Source: Gemmatimonadota bacterium (GTDB taxonomy: Bacteria; Gemmatimonadota; Gemmatimonadetes; Longimicrobiales; Gaopeijiaceae). Taken from it: a DNA stretch of 64,000 bases. Positions 10,798 through 18,858 of the stretch are shown in pieces; the stretch's first letter is position 1; every line of letters begins with the position of its first letter. The notes beneath the pieces are model-generated. The model did not search any database and had not been told where the DNA came from. It saw nothing but the letters and a program-made list of their open reading frames with translations. Where the stretch lies: positions 26,522-90,521 of the forward strand of contig JAJDNC010000049.1 of the NCBI GenBank assembly GCA_022340865.1, given 5' to 3'. Position numbers and translations under genes: made by a program.

Positions 10798-12710
10798 TAC
10801 TTGTAGCTCCTCGTGGAGAGCTTGACGTACTCGAACTCCAGGGGCTCCTTGTGCAACTCGGGCTTCTCGCCCACGCCCTTGAACTCCCATACCGACGAGA
10901 ACGCGAAGTTCTCGTCGTCACGCTTGGCCTCACCGTCGGGCGTGGTGTGCTCGACGCGGTAGTGGGCGCCGCACGACTCGTCGCGGGTGAGGGCATCCCA
11001 GCACATCACCTCCGCGAACTCCAGGAAGTCGGCCACGCGGCCGGCCTTCTCCAGCGACTGGTTCAGCGTGTCGCCGGAGCCCGGCACCCGGACCTCCCTC
11101 CAGAAGCGCTCCCGGATCTCCGGGATCTTGGCCAGCGCCTCCTTCAAGCCGGCCCCGCTCCTCTCCATGCCGCACTTCTCCCACATGAGACGGCCGAGCT
11201 CGATGTGAAACTCGTCCACCGTCTTGCTCCCGTTCACGCCGAGAAGGCGGCTCGTCTTTTCATGGACGCCCTGCTCGGCGTCCCGGAAGGCCGCGTGGTC
11301 GGCATTGACCGGCTCCCGCGGGACGCCTGCCAGGTAGTTGCCCACGGTCATGGGTGCCACGAAGTAACCGTCGGCCAGGCCCTGCATGAGGGCGCTCGCC
11401 CCCAGGCGGTTGGCACCGTGGTCCGAGAAGTTCGCCTCGCCCAGCACGAAGAGGCCGGGCACCGTGCTCATGAGGTTGTAGTCCACCCACAAGCCGCCCA
11501 TGGTGTAGTGGGGCGCAGGGTAGATGCGCATGGGCACCTGGTACGGGTTCTCCCCGGTGATCTTCTCGTACATCTCGAAGAGGTTGCCGTACCGCTCGGC
11601 GATGACGTCCTGCCCCAGGCGCGCGATGGCGTCCTTGAAGTCCAGGAAGACGCCGTTCTTCATGTGTCCCACGCCGTGGCCGGTATCCACCATCTCCTTG
11701 GCCCGGCGCGACGAGATGTCCCGGGGCGACAGGTTTCCGAAGCTCGGGTAGAAGCGTTCGAGGTAGTAATCGCGCTCCCCCTCGGGGATCTCCGCGGCCC
11801 GCCGGGAATCCCCGGCCTCCTTGGGAACCCAGATGCGCCCGTCGTTCCTGAGCGACTCGCTCATGAGCGTAAGCTTGCTCTGGTAGTCTCCGGCGGGTGG
11901 GATGCACGTGGGATGGATCTGCGTGTAGCACGGGTTGGCGAATCCGGCCCCGCGCTTCGACGCCCGCCACGTGGCGGTGACGTTGCAGCCCTTCGCGTTC
12001 GTGGACAGGAAGAAGACGTTGGAGTAGCCGCCCGTGGCCAGCACCACCGCGTGCCCGGCCCAGCTCTCCACCTTTCCGCTCACCAGGTCCCGCGTGACGA
12101 TCCCCCGGGCTACGCCGTCCACCACCACCACGTCCAGCATCTCGTGGCGCGTGTGCAGCTCCACCATGCCCAGCGCCACCTGCCTCTTGAGCGCCTGGTA
12201 GGCGCCCAGCAGGAGCTGCTGGCCGGTCTGGCCGCGAGCGTAGAAGGTGCGCGACACCTGGGCGCCCCCGAAGGAGCGGTTGGCCAGGAGCCCGCCGTAC
12301 TCGCGGGCGAAGGGAACGCCCTGGGCCACGGCCTGGTCGATGATGTTCAGGCTCACCTGGGCGAGGCGGTAGACGTTGGCCTCGCGGGAGCGGAAGTCGC
12401 CGCCCTTCACGGTGTCGTAGAAGAGGCGGAAGATGCTGTCCCCGTCTCCCTGGTAGTTCTTGGCGGAGTTGATACCGCCCTGAGCCGCGATGGAGTGGGC
12501 CCGGCGCGCCGAGTCGTGGAAGGTGAAGCACTTCACGTGGTAGCCGAGCTCGGCCATGGTGGCCGCAGCGGAGGCGCCGGCGAGGCCGGTACCCACGACG
12601 ATGACGTCGTATCTCCGCTTGTTGGCGGGGTTGACCAGCTTCATGTCGAAGCGGTGCTTGTCCCACTTCTGTTCGATGGGGCCCGCCGGGATCTTGGCGT
12701 CGAGGTTCAC
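10797..12710 (-). CDS. sdhA: Succinate dehydrogenase / fumarate reductase flavoprotein subunit
   Basis: The FAD subunit that oxidises succinate or reduces fumarate. The protein is 637 aa. It shows the dinucleotide-binding [19 protein letters not shown] near residue 35, the FAD-linking region [15 protein letters not shown], substrate-site segments such as [10 protein letters not shown], and [20 protein letters not shown]. Length and sequence style fit the group with a B. subtilis/Bacteroides-type anchor, not the four-subunit proteobacterial enzyme. It starts 13 bp downstream of sdhC. Confidence 0.95.
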   Translation of the reverse strand: MNLDAKIPAGPIEQKWDKHRFDMKLVNPANKRRYDVIVVGTGLAGASAAATMAELGYHVKCFTFHDSARRAHSIAAQGGINSAKNYQGDGDSIFRLFYDTVKGGDFRSREANVYRLAQVSLNIIDQAVAQGVPFAREYGGLLANRSFGGAQVSRTFYARGQTGQQLLLGAYQALKRQVALGMVELHTRHEMLDVVVVDGVARGIVTRDLVSGKVESWAGHAVVLATGGYSNVFFLSTNAKGCNVTATWRASKRGAGFANPCYTQIHPTCIPPAGDYQSKLTLMSESLRNDGRIWVPKEAGDSRRAAEIPEGERDYYLERFYPSFGNLSPRDISSRRAKEMVDTGHGVGHMKNGVFLDFKDAIARLGQDVIAERYGNLFEMYEKITGENPYQVPMRIYPAPHYTMGGLWVDYNLMSTVPGLFVLGEANFSDHGANRLGASALMQGLADGYFVAPMTVGNYLAGVPREPVNADHAAFRDAEQGVHEKTSRLLGVNGSKTVDEFHIELGRLMWEKCGMERSGAGLKEALAKIPEIRERFWREVRVPGSGDTLNQSLEKAGRVADFLEFAEVMCWDALTRDESCGAHYRVEHTTPDGEAKRDDENFAFSSVWEFKGVGEKPELHKEPLEFEYVKLSTRSYK

Positions 12711-12723
12711 GGTCAGGCCTCCG

Positions 12724-13422
12724 CTATTGCAGGTGTACGATGCGGGTCAGGATCGCCATCGGGATCGACACGAACCCGAAGAAGATCACGATGGACACGA
12801 CGACCGCGATGGGCCGCCGCCAGCCCACGTACTTCGGGTGGCTCGCCCCCAGGGTCTGGAAGAGGCTCCAGACGCCGTGCCACAGGTGGAAGAGGATCGC
12901 CACCATGGCCACGATGTAGATGGCCGCCACCCACGGATTGCCGAGGCCGGTAACCAGGTTGTGGAAGGCGAAGCTCTGGGTGGTGGTCTCCGCCTCGAAG
13001 CCGGCGTGCAGGGTCCCCGTGGTCATGTTGAGGATGTGGTAGACCAGGAACACGAGGATCAGCACCCCGGTCCAGCGCATCCACCTCGACGCGAAGTCGA
13101 AGTTGAGGCTCTCCTGCCTCCTGTACTTCGTGGTGCGGGCCGCCCAGCTCAGGCGGGAAGTCTGCCACGAGAGCAGGACGTGGATGACCAACGCCAGGAA
13201 CATCACCGCACGGAAGATCCACAGGAAGCCCTTGTAGGGGAGAATGGGCTCGCCCAGGATCCGCAGGTGGTGGGCGTAGGTGTCAAAGGCCCCGGCTCCC
13301 TGGAATGCCTTGAGGTTCCCGAGCATGTGGCCCGCGAGGAACCCGATCCAGATGAAGCCGGTGACTGCCATGAGGATCTTCTTCCCCACGGACGACCGGT
13401 ACAACGCAACGACCCGGCGCAT
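12724..13422 (-). CDS. sdhC: Succinate dehydrogenase cytochrome b subunit (single fused anchor)
   Basis: The membrane anchor of complex II, 232 aa with five predicted membrane segments (for example [72 protein letters not shown]). Multiple membrane His residues (GHML, VIHVLL, VYHIL, LFHLWHG) fit a di-haem cytochrome b558 that replaces separate SdhC and SdhD. The ATG at 13422 is preferred to an ATG at 13446 because AGGAG stands 5-6 bases before it and because a terminator hairpin ends only 4 bases before 13446. Confidence 0.92.
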   Translation of the reverse strand: MRRVVALYRSSVGKKILMAVTGFIWIGFLAGHMLGNLKAFQGAGAFDTYAHHLRILGEPILPYKGFLWIFRAVMFLALVIHVLLSWQTSRLSWAARTTKYRRQESLNFDFASRWMRWTGVLILVFLVYHILNMTTGTLHAGFEAETTTQSFAFHNLVTGLGNPWVAAIYIVAMVAILFHLWHGVWSLFQTLGASHPKYVGWRRPIAVVVSIVIFFGFVSIPMAILTRIVHLQ

Positions 13423-13449
13423 CACGACTCCTGTCGAATGCAACAAGAA

Positions 13450-13480
13450 GCCCGGCCGGGGCGGGCGGCCCCGGCCGGGC
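13450..13480 (-). terminator. Strong GC hairpin with T-rich tail, between mdh and sdhC
   Basis: A perfect 12-bp stem (13450-13461 pairing 13469-13480) with a 7-base loop. Read on the minus strand it is followed by TTCTTGTTG, as in an intrinsic terminator. It would end mdh transcription, or act as an attenuator in front of sdhC, whose ribosome-binding site follows within about 20 bases. Confidence 0.65.
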
Positions 13481-13504
13481 CGGCCGAAATTCGTGGGAGG
13501 GTAT

Positions 13505-13667
13505 TAGTGTCCCGTCCCACAAATGCGATGGCATTCGTGCGCCGCTACATCCGCTCTGGCGGCGTTGCTCCTCCTCGCCGTAGCGCTGCTACGACTCGTC
13601 GTCGCGCCTTGCCAGCGCGGCGCATCGACGCCCTCGGTGCTCACCGCATTTGTCGGGCGGAACACTA
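13505..13667. repeat. 163-bp inverted-repeat-bounded element (MITE-like)
   Basis: The left arm 13505-13527 and right arm 13645-13667 are inverted copies 23 bases long with three mismatches; both contain ACAAATGCG at the inner end and TAGTGT at the outer end. The interior is GC-rich and holds a small perfect hairpin, CGTAGC-GCT-GCTACG. There is no transposase and no convincing gene. The right arm supplies the TAG stop codon of mdh, and the element lies between that gene and its terminator. It looks like a non-autonomous mobile or palindromic repeat, but copy number cannot be judged from one window. Confidence 0.7.
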
Positions 13668-14603
13668 GCCGAGCGCCTTCCAGGCGGCGATCACCGACCG
13701 CACCGCCTCGGCGCTCTTGGCCAGCGCCGCCTTCTCCGCGGCGCTCAACTCCACCTCGATGACCTTCTTCAGGCCACCCTCGCCCAGCAAGCAGGGAACT
13801 CCGAGGAAGAGATCCTTCATCCCGTACTCTCCCTGCAGCCACGCCGCGCACGGTAGGATGCGGCGCTTGTCCTTTACGATGGCCTCGGTCATCTGGACCG
13901 CGGCCGCCGCGGGCGCATAGTACGCGCTTCCCGTCTTCAGGTAACCGACGATCTCACCGCCACCCTTCCGGGTGCGCTCCAGCATCGCGTCGATGCGGTC
14001 CTGCGGCACGAGCTGCGTGAGCGGAATTCCGCTCACGGAAGCATAGCTGGCCAGAGGCACCATGGTGTCTCCGTGGCCCCCGAGGACCAACGCCTGGATG
14101 TCCTCGACGCTCATGTTGAGCTCGAGGGCGATGAACGACCGGTACCGAGCGGAGTCCAGCACCCCCGCCATGCCGATGACGCGCTCCCGCGGGAAGCCCG
14201 TCGTCTCCAGCGCCACCTGGGCCATGACGTCCAGGGGGTTGGAGACGATGATGACGATGGACTTCGGCGCGACGCGCTTGATCTCCTTGGACACCGACTC
14301 GACGATGCCCGCGTTGACCTTGAGGAGGTCGTCGCGACTCATCCCCGGCTTGCGGGGCACGCCCGCGGTGACGATGAAGATGTCCGATCCCTTGGCCTTG
14401 TCGTAGTCGTTGGCGCCGTAGACCAGAGAGTCGAAGCGCTCGATGGGAGCGCTCTCCCACTGATCGAGTCCCTTGCCGATGGGCACACCCTCGAGGATGT
14501 CGAGGAGGACGACCTCGCGGGCGAGCTCCTTCATGGCCAACAGCTGGGAGCACGTAGCGCCAACGTGACCGCCGCCGACCACTGTGATCTTTTTCACGCT
14601 CAT
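13665..14603 (-). CDS. mdh: Malate dehydrogenase (LDH-like type)
   Basis: NAD-dependent oxidation of malate to oxaloacetate in the citric-acid cycle. The protein is 312 aa, the usual size. It has the Rossmann motif ITVVGGGHVGATCSQ, the Arg-containing substrate loop AGVPRKPGMSRDDLL, VSNPLDVMAQVA, and the catalytic His in VLGGHGDTMVPL. The triple-Arg pattern (RKPGMSR plus the later Arg) supports malate over lactate. The stop codon lies inside the terminal repeat of the adjacent 163-bp element, so the natural C-terminus may have been slightly altered by that insertion. A TTGACA promoter lies just upstream. Confidence 0.95.
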   Translation of the reverse strand: MSVKKITVVGGGHVGATCSQLLAMKELAREVVLLDILEGVPIGKGLDQWESAPIERFDSLVYGANDYDKAKGSDIFIVTAGVPRKPGMSRDDLLKVNAGIVESVSKEIKRVAPKSIVIIVSNPLDVMAQVALETTGFPRERVIGMAGVLDSARYRSFIALELNMSVEDIQALVLGGHGDTMVPLASYASVSGIPLTQLVPQDRIDAMLERTRKGGGEIVGYLKTGSAYYAPAAAAVQMTEAIVKDKRRILPCAAWLQGEYGMKDLFLGVPCLLGEGGLKKVIEVELSAAEKAALAKSAEAVRSVIAAWKALG

Positions 14604-14651
14604 GTTCGTGGAAGCCCCTTTCGGGCAGGATAGGTCTATGCAGATGAACGA

Positions 14652-14680
14652 ACGTATCCGAAGATCGGGAGGGGTGTCAA
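14652..14680 (-). promoter_or_regulatory. Predicted mdh promoter
   Basis: On the minus strand a perfect -35 TTGACA (14680-14675), a 17-base spacer and a -10-like ATACGT (14657-14652), about 50 bases ahead of the mdh ATG. The bases after the -35 are CCCC, similar to the nuo and secG promoters. Confidence 0.55.
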
Positions 14681-14865
14681 CGCGGCGCCGCCGGCGCGGA
14701 GAGGCTCATCACGGCGGGCCGGGGAGATGCCCGACACGGGGATGCGCCGGGGGCTCGGTGGGTATCCGGCTCGGCGCCGGTGGTGGGCGCCGCGTCGTGG
14801 TGGCGCGGCCTTGGACGCGAGGCCGGGGATGCCCCGAGCGAGCGGCCGCGCGACCGAGCCGGTGC

Positions 14866-15846
14866 TCAGCCCCCGGTCTGGGAGAGGGCCACGAGCCCTC
14901 CGGACCCCTGCACGCTCCCCTGCACCAGGTTGTGGCGCTCCGGCTTCACCGAGAGTGTCTGCTCGATGAGGCGGGCCACGTCCTCCCCGGCCCTGAGCGG
15001 ATCGCGCAGGTTCGTCTGCAGGCTCCCGAAGAGGCAGGGGCGCAGGTGGCCGTCGGCCGTGAGGCGCATGCGGTTGCACCTGTCACAGTACGTGTGGCTC
15101 ATGGGGGTGATCACCCCCACCGTGCCGGGCGCGCCCGGAAAGCGATGATAGAGCGCCGGCCCGTTGCCCCGGGGGCCCGCCACGGGCTCCAGGCGATCCA
15201 CGGCGCGCAGTCGGCGCAGGGCCTCCTGGCAGGAGAAGAACTGTTTCGCGCTGAGCTCGAGGTTCGAGCCCGTCGGCATGAGCTCGATGAAGCGCACGTG
15301 CCAGGGACGCTCACGCGTGATGGCCGCGAAGTCCTCGATCTCGTCGTCGTTGGCCCCCTTCATGAGGACCACGTTGACCTTGATGGGGTCGAATCCCACC
15401 CGCTCCGCCGCTTCGAAGCCCGCCATGATCCGGGAGAACGACCCGGCTCGACGGGCGATCTCGTCCACCCGCTCGGGGCGGAGGGAGTCCAGGGACACGT
15501 TGACCCGACGGATGCCCGCCTGACGCAACGTCTCCGCGTGCTCCGCCAGGAGCACGGCGTTCGTGGAAAGGCTCAGGTCGTCGATCTCCGGCACCCCCGC
15601 GATCATGCGGACCAGCTCCGGCAGGTCCTTGCGCACCAGGGGCTCGCCGCCGGTGATGCGCACGCGGCGCAGTCCCATGCCGGCCATGATGCGCACGATG
15701 TGCTCGATCTCCTCGTAGGTGAGGAGCTCCGCATGACGCATCCAGGGCATCCCGTGCAGCGGCATGCAGTACACGCAGCGCAGGTTGCACTTGTCCGTGA
15801 CGGAGACGCGCAGGTACTCGATACGGCGTCCGAACTGGTCGATCAT
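14866..15846 (-). CDS. moaA: GTP 3',8-cyclase (molybdopterin biosynthesis, radical SAM)
   Basis: The first enzyme of molybdenum-cofactor synthesis, acting on GTP with MoaC. The protein is 326 aa. The radical-SAM cluster is CNLRCVYC near residue 20, followed by RITGGEPLVRKDL, and the C-terminal cluster lies in CDRCNRMRLTADG with a later Cys in RPCLFG. The protein ends in the conserved Gly-Gly. The ATG at 15846 overlaps the moaE stop (ATGA); the longer open frame to 15894 is not needed. MoaC is not encoded in the window. Confidence 0.94.
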   Translation of the reverse strand: MIDQFGRRIEYLRVSVTDKCNLRCVYCMPLHGMPWMRHAELLTYEEIEHIVRIMAGMGLRRVRITGGEPLVRKDLPELVRMIAGVPEIDDLSLSTNAVLLAEHAETLRQAGIRRVNVSLDSLRPERVDEIARRAGSFSRIMAGFEAAERVGFDPIKVNVVLMKGANDDEIEDFAAITRERPWHVRFIELMPTGSNLELSAKQFFSCQEALRRLRAVDRLEPVAGPRGNGPALYHRFPGAPGTVGVITPMSHTYCDRCNRMRLTADGHLRPCLFGSLQTNLRDPLRAGEDVARLIEQTLSVKPERHNLVQGSVQGSGGLVALSQTGG

Positions 15847-16301
15847 CGGTGGTCTGCCGGCCCGACGGGAGCGGGCACAGCCCCCCCCACCCACGCTTCC
15901 TCGCCACTCGAGTAGTGCTCCTTCTTCCAGACGGGGAGCCGCTTCTTGATCTCCTCGATGACATATCGCGACGCTTCGTACGCCTCCGCCCGGTGAGGGC
16001 TGGAGACCGCGATGGCGACGCTCACCTCGCCGACCTTCAAAGTTCCGATCCGGTGGACCACCGCCACGCGCTCGGTGCCGAGGATCTCGGCGGCCTCGCC
16101 GGCGATGGCGCGGAGCACCTCCCGGGCCATCGCCTCGTATGCGTCGTAGGTGATGCCGTCCACCGGGCGGCCTCCGGCGTGGTTGCGCACCGTGCCGACG
16201 AAGAGGAGCGCGGCACCGTCGCCGGCATCGCCGACGCCCGCCAGCACCTCGGCGGTATCGATGGGCCCCCTTACGACGTCGGCGCGGATCATCGTGGGCA
16301 C
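15843..16301 (-). CDS. moaE: Molybdopterin synthase catalytic subunit
   Basis: The large subunit of molybdopterin synthase, which transfers sulfur from MoaD onto precursor Z. The protein is 152 aa. Motifs are FVGTVRNHAGGRPVDGITYDA (split), HRIGTLKVGEVSVAIAVSSPHR, and the active-site Lys region RLPVWKKEHY. It follows moaD by 5 bp and overlaps moaA by 4 bp, giving a moaD-moaE-moaA operon. Confidence 0.93.
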   Translation of the reverse strand: MPTMIRADVVRGPIDTAEVLAGVGDAGDGAALLFVGTVRNHAGGRPVDGITYDAYEAMAREVLRAIAGEAAEILGTERVAVVHRIGTLKVGEVSVAIAVSSPHRAEAYEASRYVIEEIKKRLPVWKKEHYSSGEEAWVGGAVPAPVGPADHR

Positions 16302-16306
16302 CGTGG

Positions 16307-16558
16307 CTATCCGCCCGCGACGGGCGGAATCAACGCCACCTCGTCACCCTCTCCCAGCGGCTGCGACGCGGATGCGTACACACGGTTCACCGCCACCGCC
16401 GGATCCGGCGGGAGGTGGGCAAACGGGCCGCCCCGGCTGCGCAGCTCGGCGACGAGGTCGGCCACGGTGGCCCCGTCCGCCAACTCCAGGGGGAGCTCGG
16501 ACGTGCGCACGAGGTCCCGGTAGGCGGCGAAGAACAGGGTTCGGACAGCCAGGGCCAT
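16307..16558 (-). CDS. moaD: Molybdopterin synthase sulfur carrier subunit
   Basis: A ubiquitin-like sulfur carrier of 83 aa (family about 81). It ends in the essential Gly-Gly (PPVAGG), which is adenylated and thiocarboxylated. The beta-grasp pattern is visible in VRTLFFAAYRDLV at the start and EGDEVALIPPV at the end. The ATG at 16558 gives the right size; the frame stays open further upstream but without family similarity. First gene of the moaDEA group. Confidence 0.9.
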   Translation of the reverse strand: MALAVRTLFFAAYRDLVRTSELPLELADGATVADLVAELRSRGGPFAHLPPDPAVAVNRVYASASQPLGEGDEVALIPPVAGG

Positions 16559-16667
16559 GGTACCCAGGGTTGGGAGGGGCAGAAGGAGTGAGTACGACGC
16601 TAGAACAACCCCCTGCGGAGCGCCAGCGTTCCGTCGGGAGAGGTCGTCCACCCGCGGCTCGGCCGGG

Positions 16668-17282
16668 TTACGGCATCCCGGACCAGCCCCACAGCGGGGG
16701 ATCGAGGCCCGGGAGCCCCCCTCCGAGAGCCTGGGGAATCCCACCACCCCCGTCACCGCCGCCCCGTCCGCGGAGGCCTCGGCCCCCACCCATCATGCCA
16801 CCCATGCGGAGCTGCTGGATCCGCTGGGCAAGCTGATCGCGCATGAGGTTGAAGCGCAGCAGCTGGGAGGGTGAAAGCACCTTCCTCAGGCTGTCCTGCT
16901 CGCTCTGGTAGAGTTGGTTCTCGCGCTGCCGGAGCTCGCTCATGCGATCCAGGAGCTGCTGGGCCTCCGGGTCGGAGCCGTTGCCCTCGATGTTGAACGC
17001 CTGCACCCGCTTGCGCAGGGCCTCCTGATCCCGGGCCAGCTGCTCGCGTTCCGGCCGGAAGGCCTGCACCGTGCTGTCGAGCGCGCTGGCGGTCTCGTCG
17101 TCCAGGCCGAGCCGCTGTTTGATCATCTGGGCGAAGCGAGCCCTGATGCGTTGCTCCAGCTCCTGACGGTTCCTCTGCGCTCCGGGGCCGGCCCGCATGG
17201 GCAGCCGTTGCGCTGCCAGCGGAGAGACCACCAGGGCCAGCATCAGCGCACCTCCCGCGATCCATCGACGTGGGTCCGTCAT
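16668..17282 (-). CDS. Spy/CpxP-like periplasmic protein with glycine-rich tail
   Basis: An exported protein of 204 aa with a signal peptide (GGALMLALVVSPLAA then QRL), a long charged alpha-helical middle (about residues 35-165, rich in Q, R, E and L) and a Gly/Arg/Met-rich C-terminus. The segment KVLSPSQLLRFNLMRDQL resembles the LTxxQ-type helix of Spy/CpxP and periplasmic metal sensors. The start overlaps the anti-sigma stop (ATGA), so it is the third gene of a sigma/anti-sigma cassette. Inference: an envelope-stress effector or the sensor that modulates the anti-sigma factor. No enzymatic motif is seen. Confidence 0.7.
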   Translation of the reverse strand: MTDPRRWIAGGALMLALVVSPLAAQRLPMRAGPGAQRNRQELEQRIRARFAQMIKQRLGLDDETASALDSTVQAFRPEREQLARDQEALRKRVQAFNIEGNGSDPEAQQLLDRMSELRQRENQLYQSEQDSLRKVLSPSQLLRFNLMRDQLAQRIQQLRMGGMMGGGRGLRGRGGGDGGGGIPQALGGGLPGLDPPLWGWSGMP

Positions 17283-17758
17283 GCCGAACCTCCCGTCCCA
17301 TTGCTCTCCAACTCTTCGAGAAGCGCCTGCAGGGCCTCGTCGGAGAGCCCGTCGAGGGCCGGCGCTCCGGCGACCATGCCGTTGTCGCTGACCCAGGCTC
17401 CGGTGGTGGAGGTTCCCTGCGCCACGAAGCCGGGCACCACCGTCTCCGTGTCCCTCCCGCTCCTCGACGCGACGCCGATTCCGAGAGCGAGCACCGCCAC
17501 CGCCGCTGCCGCCAGGCCCCACCAGGGGCGCCGTCCATGCGGAGCATCGGCGCGCACCGCCGCGAGCACGCGCCCGGTCACGCTCTCGGGCACCTGCGGG
17601 CGGGCGACATAGAGCAACTGCACCAGCTCGGCTTCGGCGCGGCAATCTGCACACGTCTCCAGGTGGGCGGCGACCCGCGACGCTTCCGCGGCGCCCAACC
17701 GCCCCCCCACCAGGTCCGGGATCAGCTCCCGAGCCGTCTCGCAGCGCACGTCGGTCAT
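17279..17758 (-). CDS. Anti-sigma factor with zinc-finger (zf-HC2) and one membrane segment
   Basis: A 159-aa protein whose N-terminus has the His-x3-Cys-x2-Cys zinc motif (HLETCADCRAEAE near residue 33), typical of anti-sigma domains that clamp ECF sigma factors. One membrane segment follows (WWGLAAAAVAVLALGIGVA, about residues 80-98) with a short outer tail. The ATG at 17758 overlaps the sigma stop (ATGA). A GTG three codons earlier is possible. It probably holds the upstream sigma factor inactive until an envelope signal arrives. Confidence 0.85.
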   Translation of the reverse strand: MTDVRCETARELIPDLVGGRLGAAEASRVAAHLETCADCRAEAELVQLLYVARPQVPESVTGRVLAAVRADAPHGRRPWWGLAAAAVAVLALGIGVASRSGRDTETVVPGFVAQGTSTTGAWVSDNGMVAGAPALDGLSDEALQALLEELESNGTGGSA

Positions 17759-18309
17759 TCCATCCACTCCCTCAGCCTGTGGATGCCGTGGAAGTAGTTC
17801 ACTCTGGCGGCACCTTCACTCGACCCGATGATGTCTCCGATCTCCCTGAAGCTCAGCCCCTCGTCGATCCGCAGCTGGACGGCCAGCCGCTGCTTCTCCG
17901 GCAGCTCCTGCAACAGCGCCCTCGCCCGTTCCGCCGCCTCCCCCACCGCCACACTCTCGTGCGGATCCATGTCCTCGGCCGGCACGGGCCCCGCGGCTTC
18001 CAACCTCGCTTCCCTCCTGCGTCCCTGCCTCCTCAGCGCCCCCCTGGCCGTGTTGGCCGTTATGGTCAGGAGCCACGTCCGGAACGTCGCGTCACCGCGG
18101 AAGCCCCTCAGGCCCCTGAACGCCCTCAAGAACGCGTCCTGCACCACGTCCTGCGCCAGATCCCCGTCTCCCACCAGCGACAATGCCACCCGGAATGCGG
18201 CGGCCTGATGCCGATCCACGAGCTCCCCGAGGGCGATCTCGTCGCCCTCCCGACCCCGACGGACGAGCTCGGCGTCTGTGATGGCCTCGCCCGACGCGTC
18301 CGTCTTCAC
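17755..18309 (-). CDS. ECF RNA polymerase sigma factor
   Basis: A group-4 sigma factor of 184 aa with region 2 (LVDRHQAAAFRVALSLVGDG, then DVVQDAFLRAFRGLRGFRGDATFRTWL in pieces) and region 4 (LPEKQRLAVQLRIDEGLSF, then GDIIGSSEGAARVNYFHGI). The GTG at 18309 is the first usable start and has a weak ribosome-binding site. It is followed by its anti-sigma factor and a Spy-like gene, all overlapping by 4 bp. Family practice suggests autoregulation, but I cannot assign a promoter motif with confidence in the 89 bp upstream. Confidence 0.9.
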   Translation of the reverse strand: MKTDASGEAITDAELVRRGREGDEIALGELVDRHQAAAFRVALSLVGDGDLAQDVVQDAFLRAFRGLRGFRGDATFRTWLLTITANTARGALRRQGRRREARLEAAGPVPAEDMDPHESVAVGEAAERARALLQELPEKQRLAVQLRIDEGLSFREIGDIIGSSEGAARVNYFHGIHRLREWME

Positions 18310-18398
18310 CGACGATCAGACGCCTTCCGGGAGGGGTCCGTTAAATGGCTGGCTCTCATGCGGCGCTCGTGGGGCTCGTGGTGGCCCGCGGGGACGCG

Positions 18399-18698
18399 TC
18401 AGCCTGTGGCCAGATCCCGCTTGGCCACACGACTGCGCAGATGCTTGGACGGCTTGAAGACGGGGACGCTTCGGGATGGGACCTCGACGGGGTCTCCCGT
18501 GCGCGGATTGCGGGCGATGCGGGTCTTGCGTCTGCGCACCTTGAACGTCCCGAAGCCACGGATCTCGATGTTCTCGCCGTTGGCGAGGGCGCGCTTCAAC
18601 GCGTTGAGGAAGCCGTCCACCACGAGGGCGCAGTCCTTCTTCGTGATCCCAGGGCCGATGGCTTCGGCCACCTGCTCGACGAGGTCCGCCTTGGTCAT
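18399..18698 (-). CDS. HU/IHF-family DNA-binding protein
   Basis: A nucleoid protein of 99 aa. MTKADLVEQVAEA, a conserved EIRGFGTFKVRRRKTRIARNP (split), and the beta-arm tip RNPRTGDPVEVP define the family. The real start is ATG 18698, preceded by GGAGGA at good spacing; the longer open frame to 18827 is upstream untranslated sequence. HU versus IHF subtype cannot be decided by eye. Confidence 0.94.
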   Translation of the reverse strand: MTKADLVEQVAEAIGPGITKKDCALVVDGFLNALKRALANGENIEIRGFGTFKVRRRKTRIARNPRTGDPVEVPSRSVPVFKPSKHLRSRVAKRDLATG

Positions 18699-18858
18699 GC
18701 TTCCTCCAGAGGATGTCGCCGTGGCTCGGGCTGGCCCACGGGCCCGTCGACCCGTTTCGACCAAGCCTTCGACGGAGACGGTAACGCTGCCCGGAAACGG
18801 CCGCAAGAACCGTTGAGTTGTTGTCACGCGCAGACTTGCGCCGCCGGAAGGAGACGGC

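Noticed and set aside
13523..13762. A 79-codon frame inside the inverted-repeat element running into mdh.
   Set aside because: It reads into the antisense of mdh and has low-complexity composition and no ribosome-binding site; the inverted-repeat structure explains the sequence better.
18699..18827. An N-terminal extension of the HU protein by 43 codons.
   Set aside because: The strong GGAGGA site before ATG 18698 and the family N-terminus show that translation begins there; the extension has no similarity.
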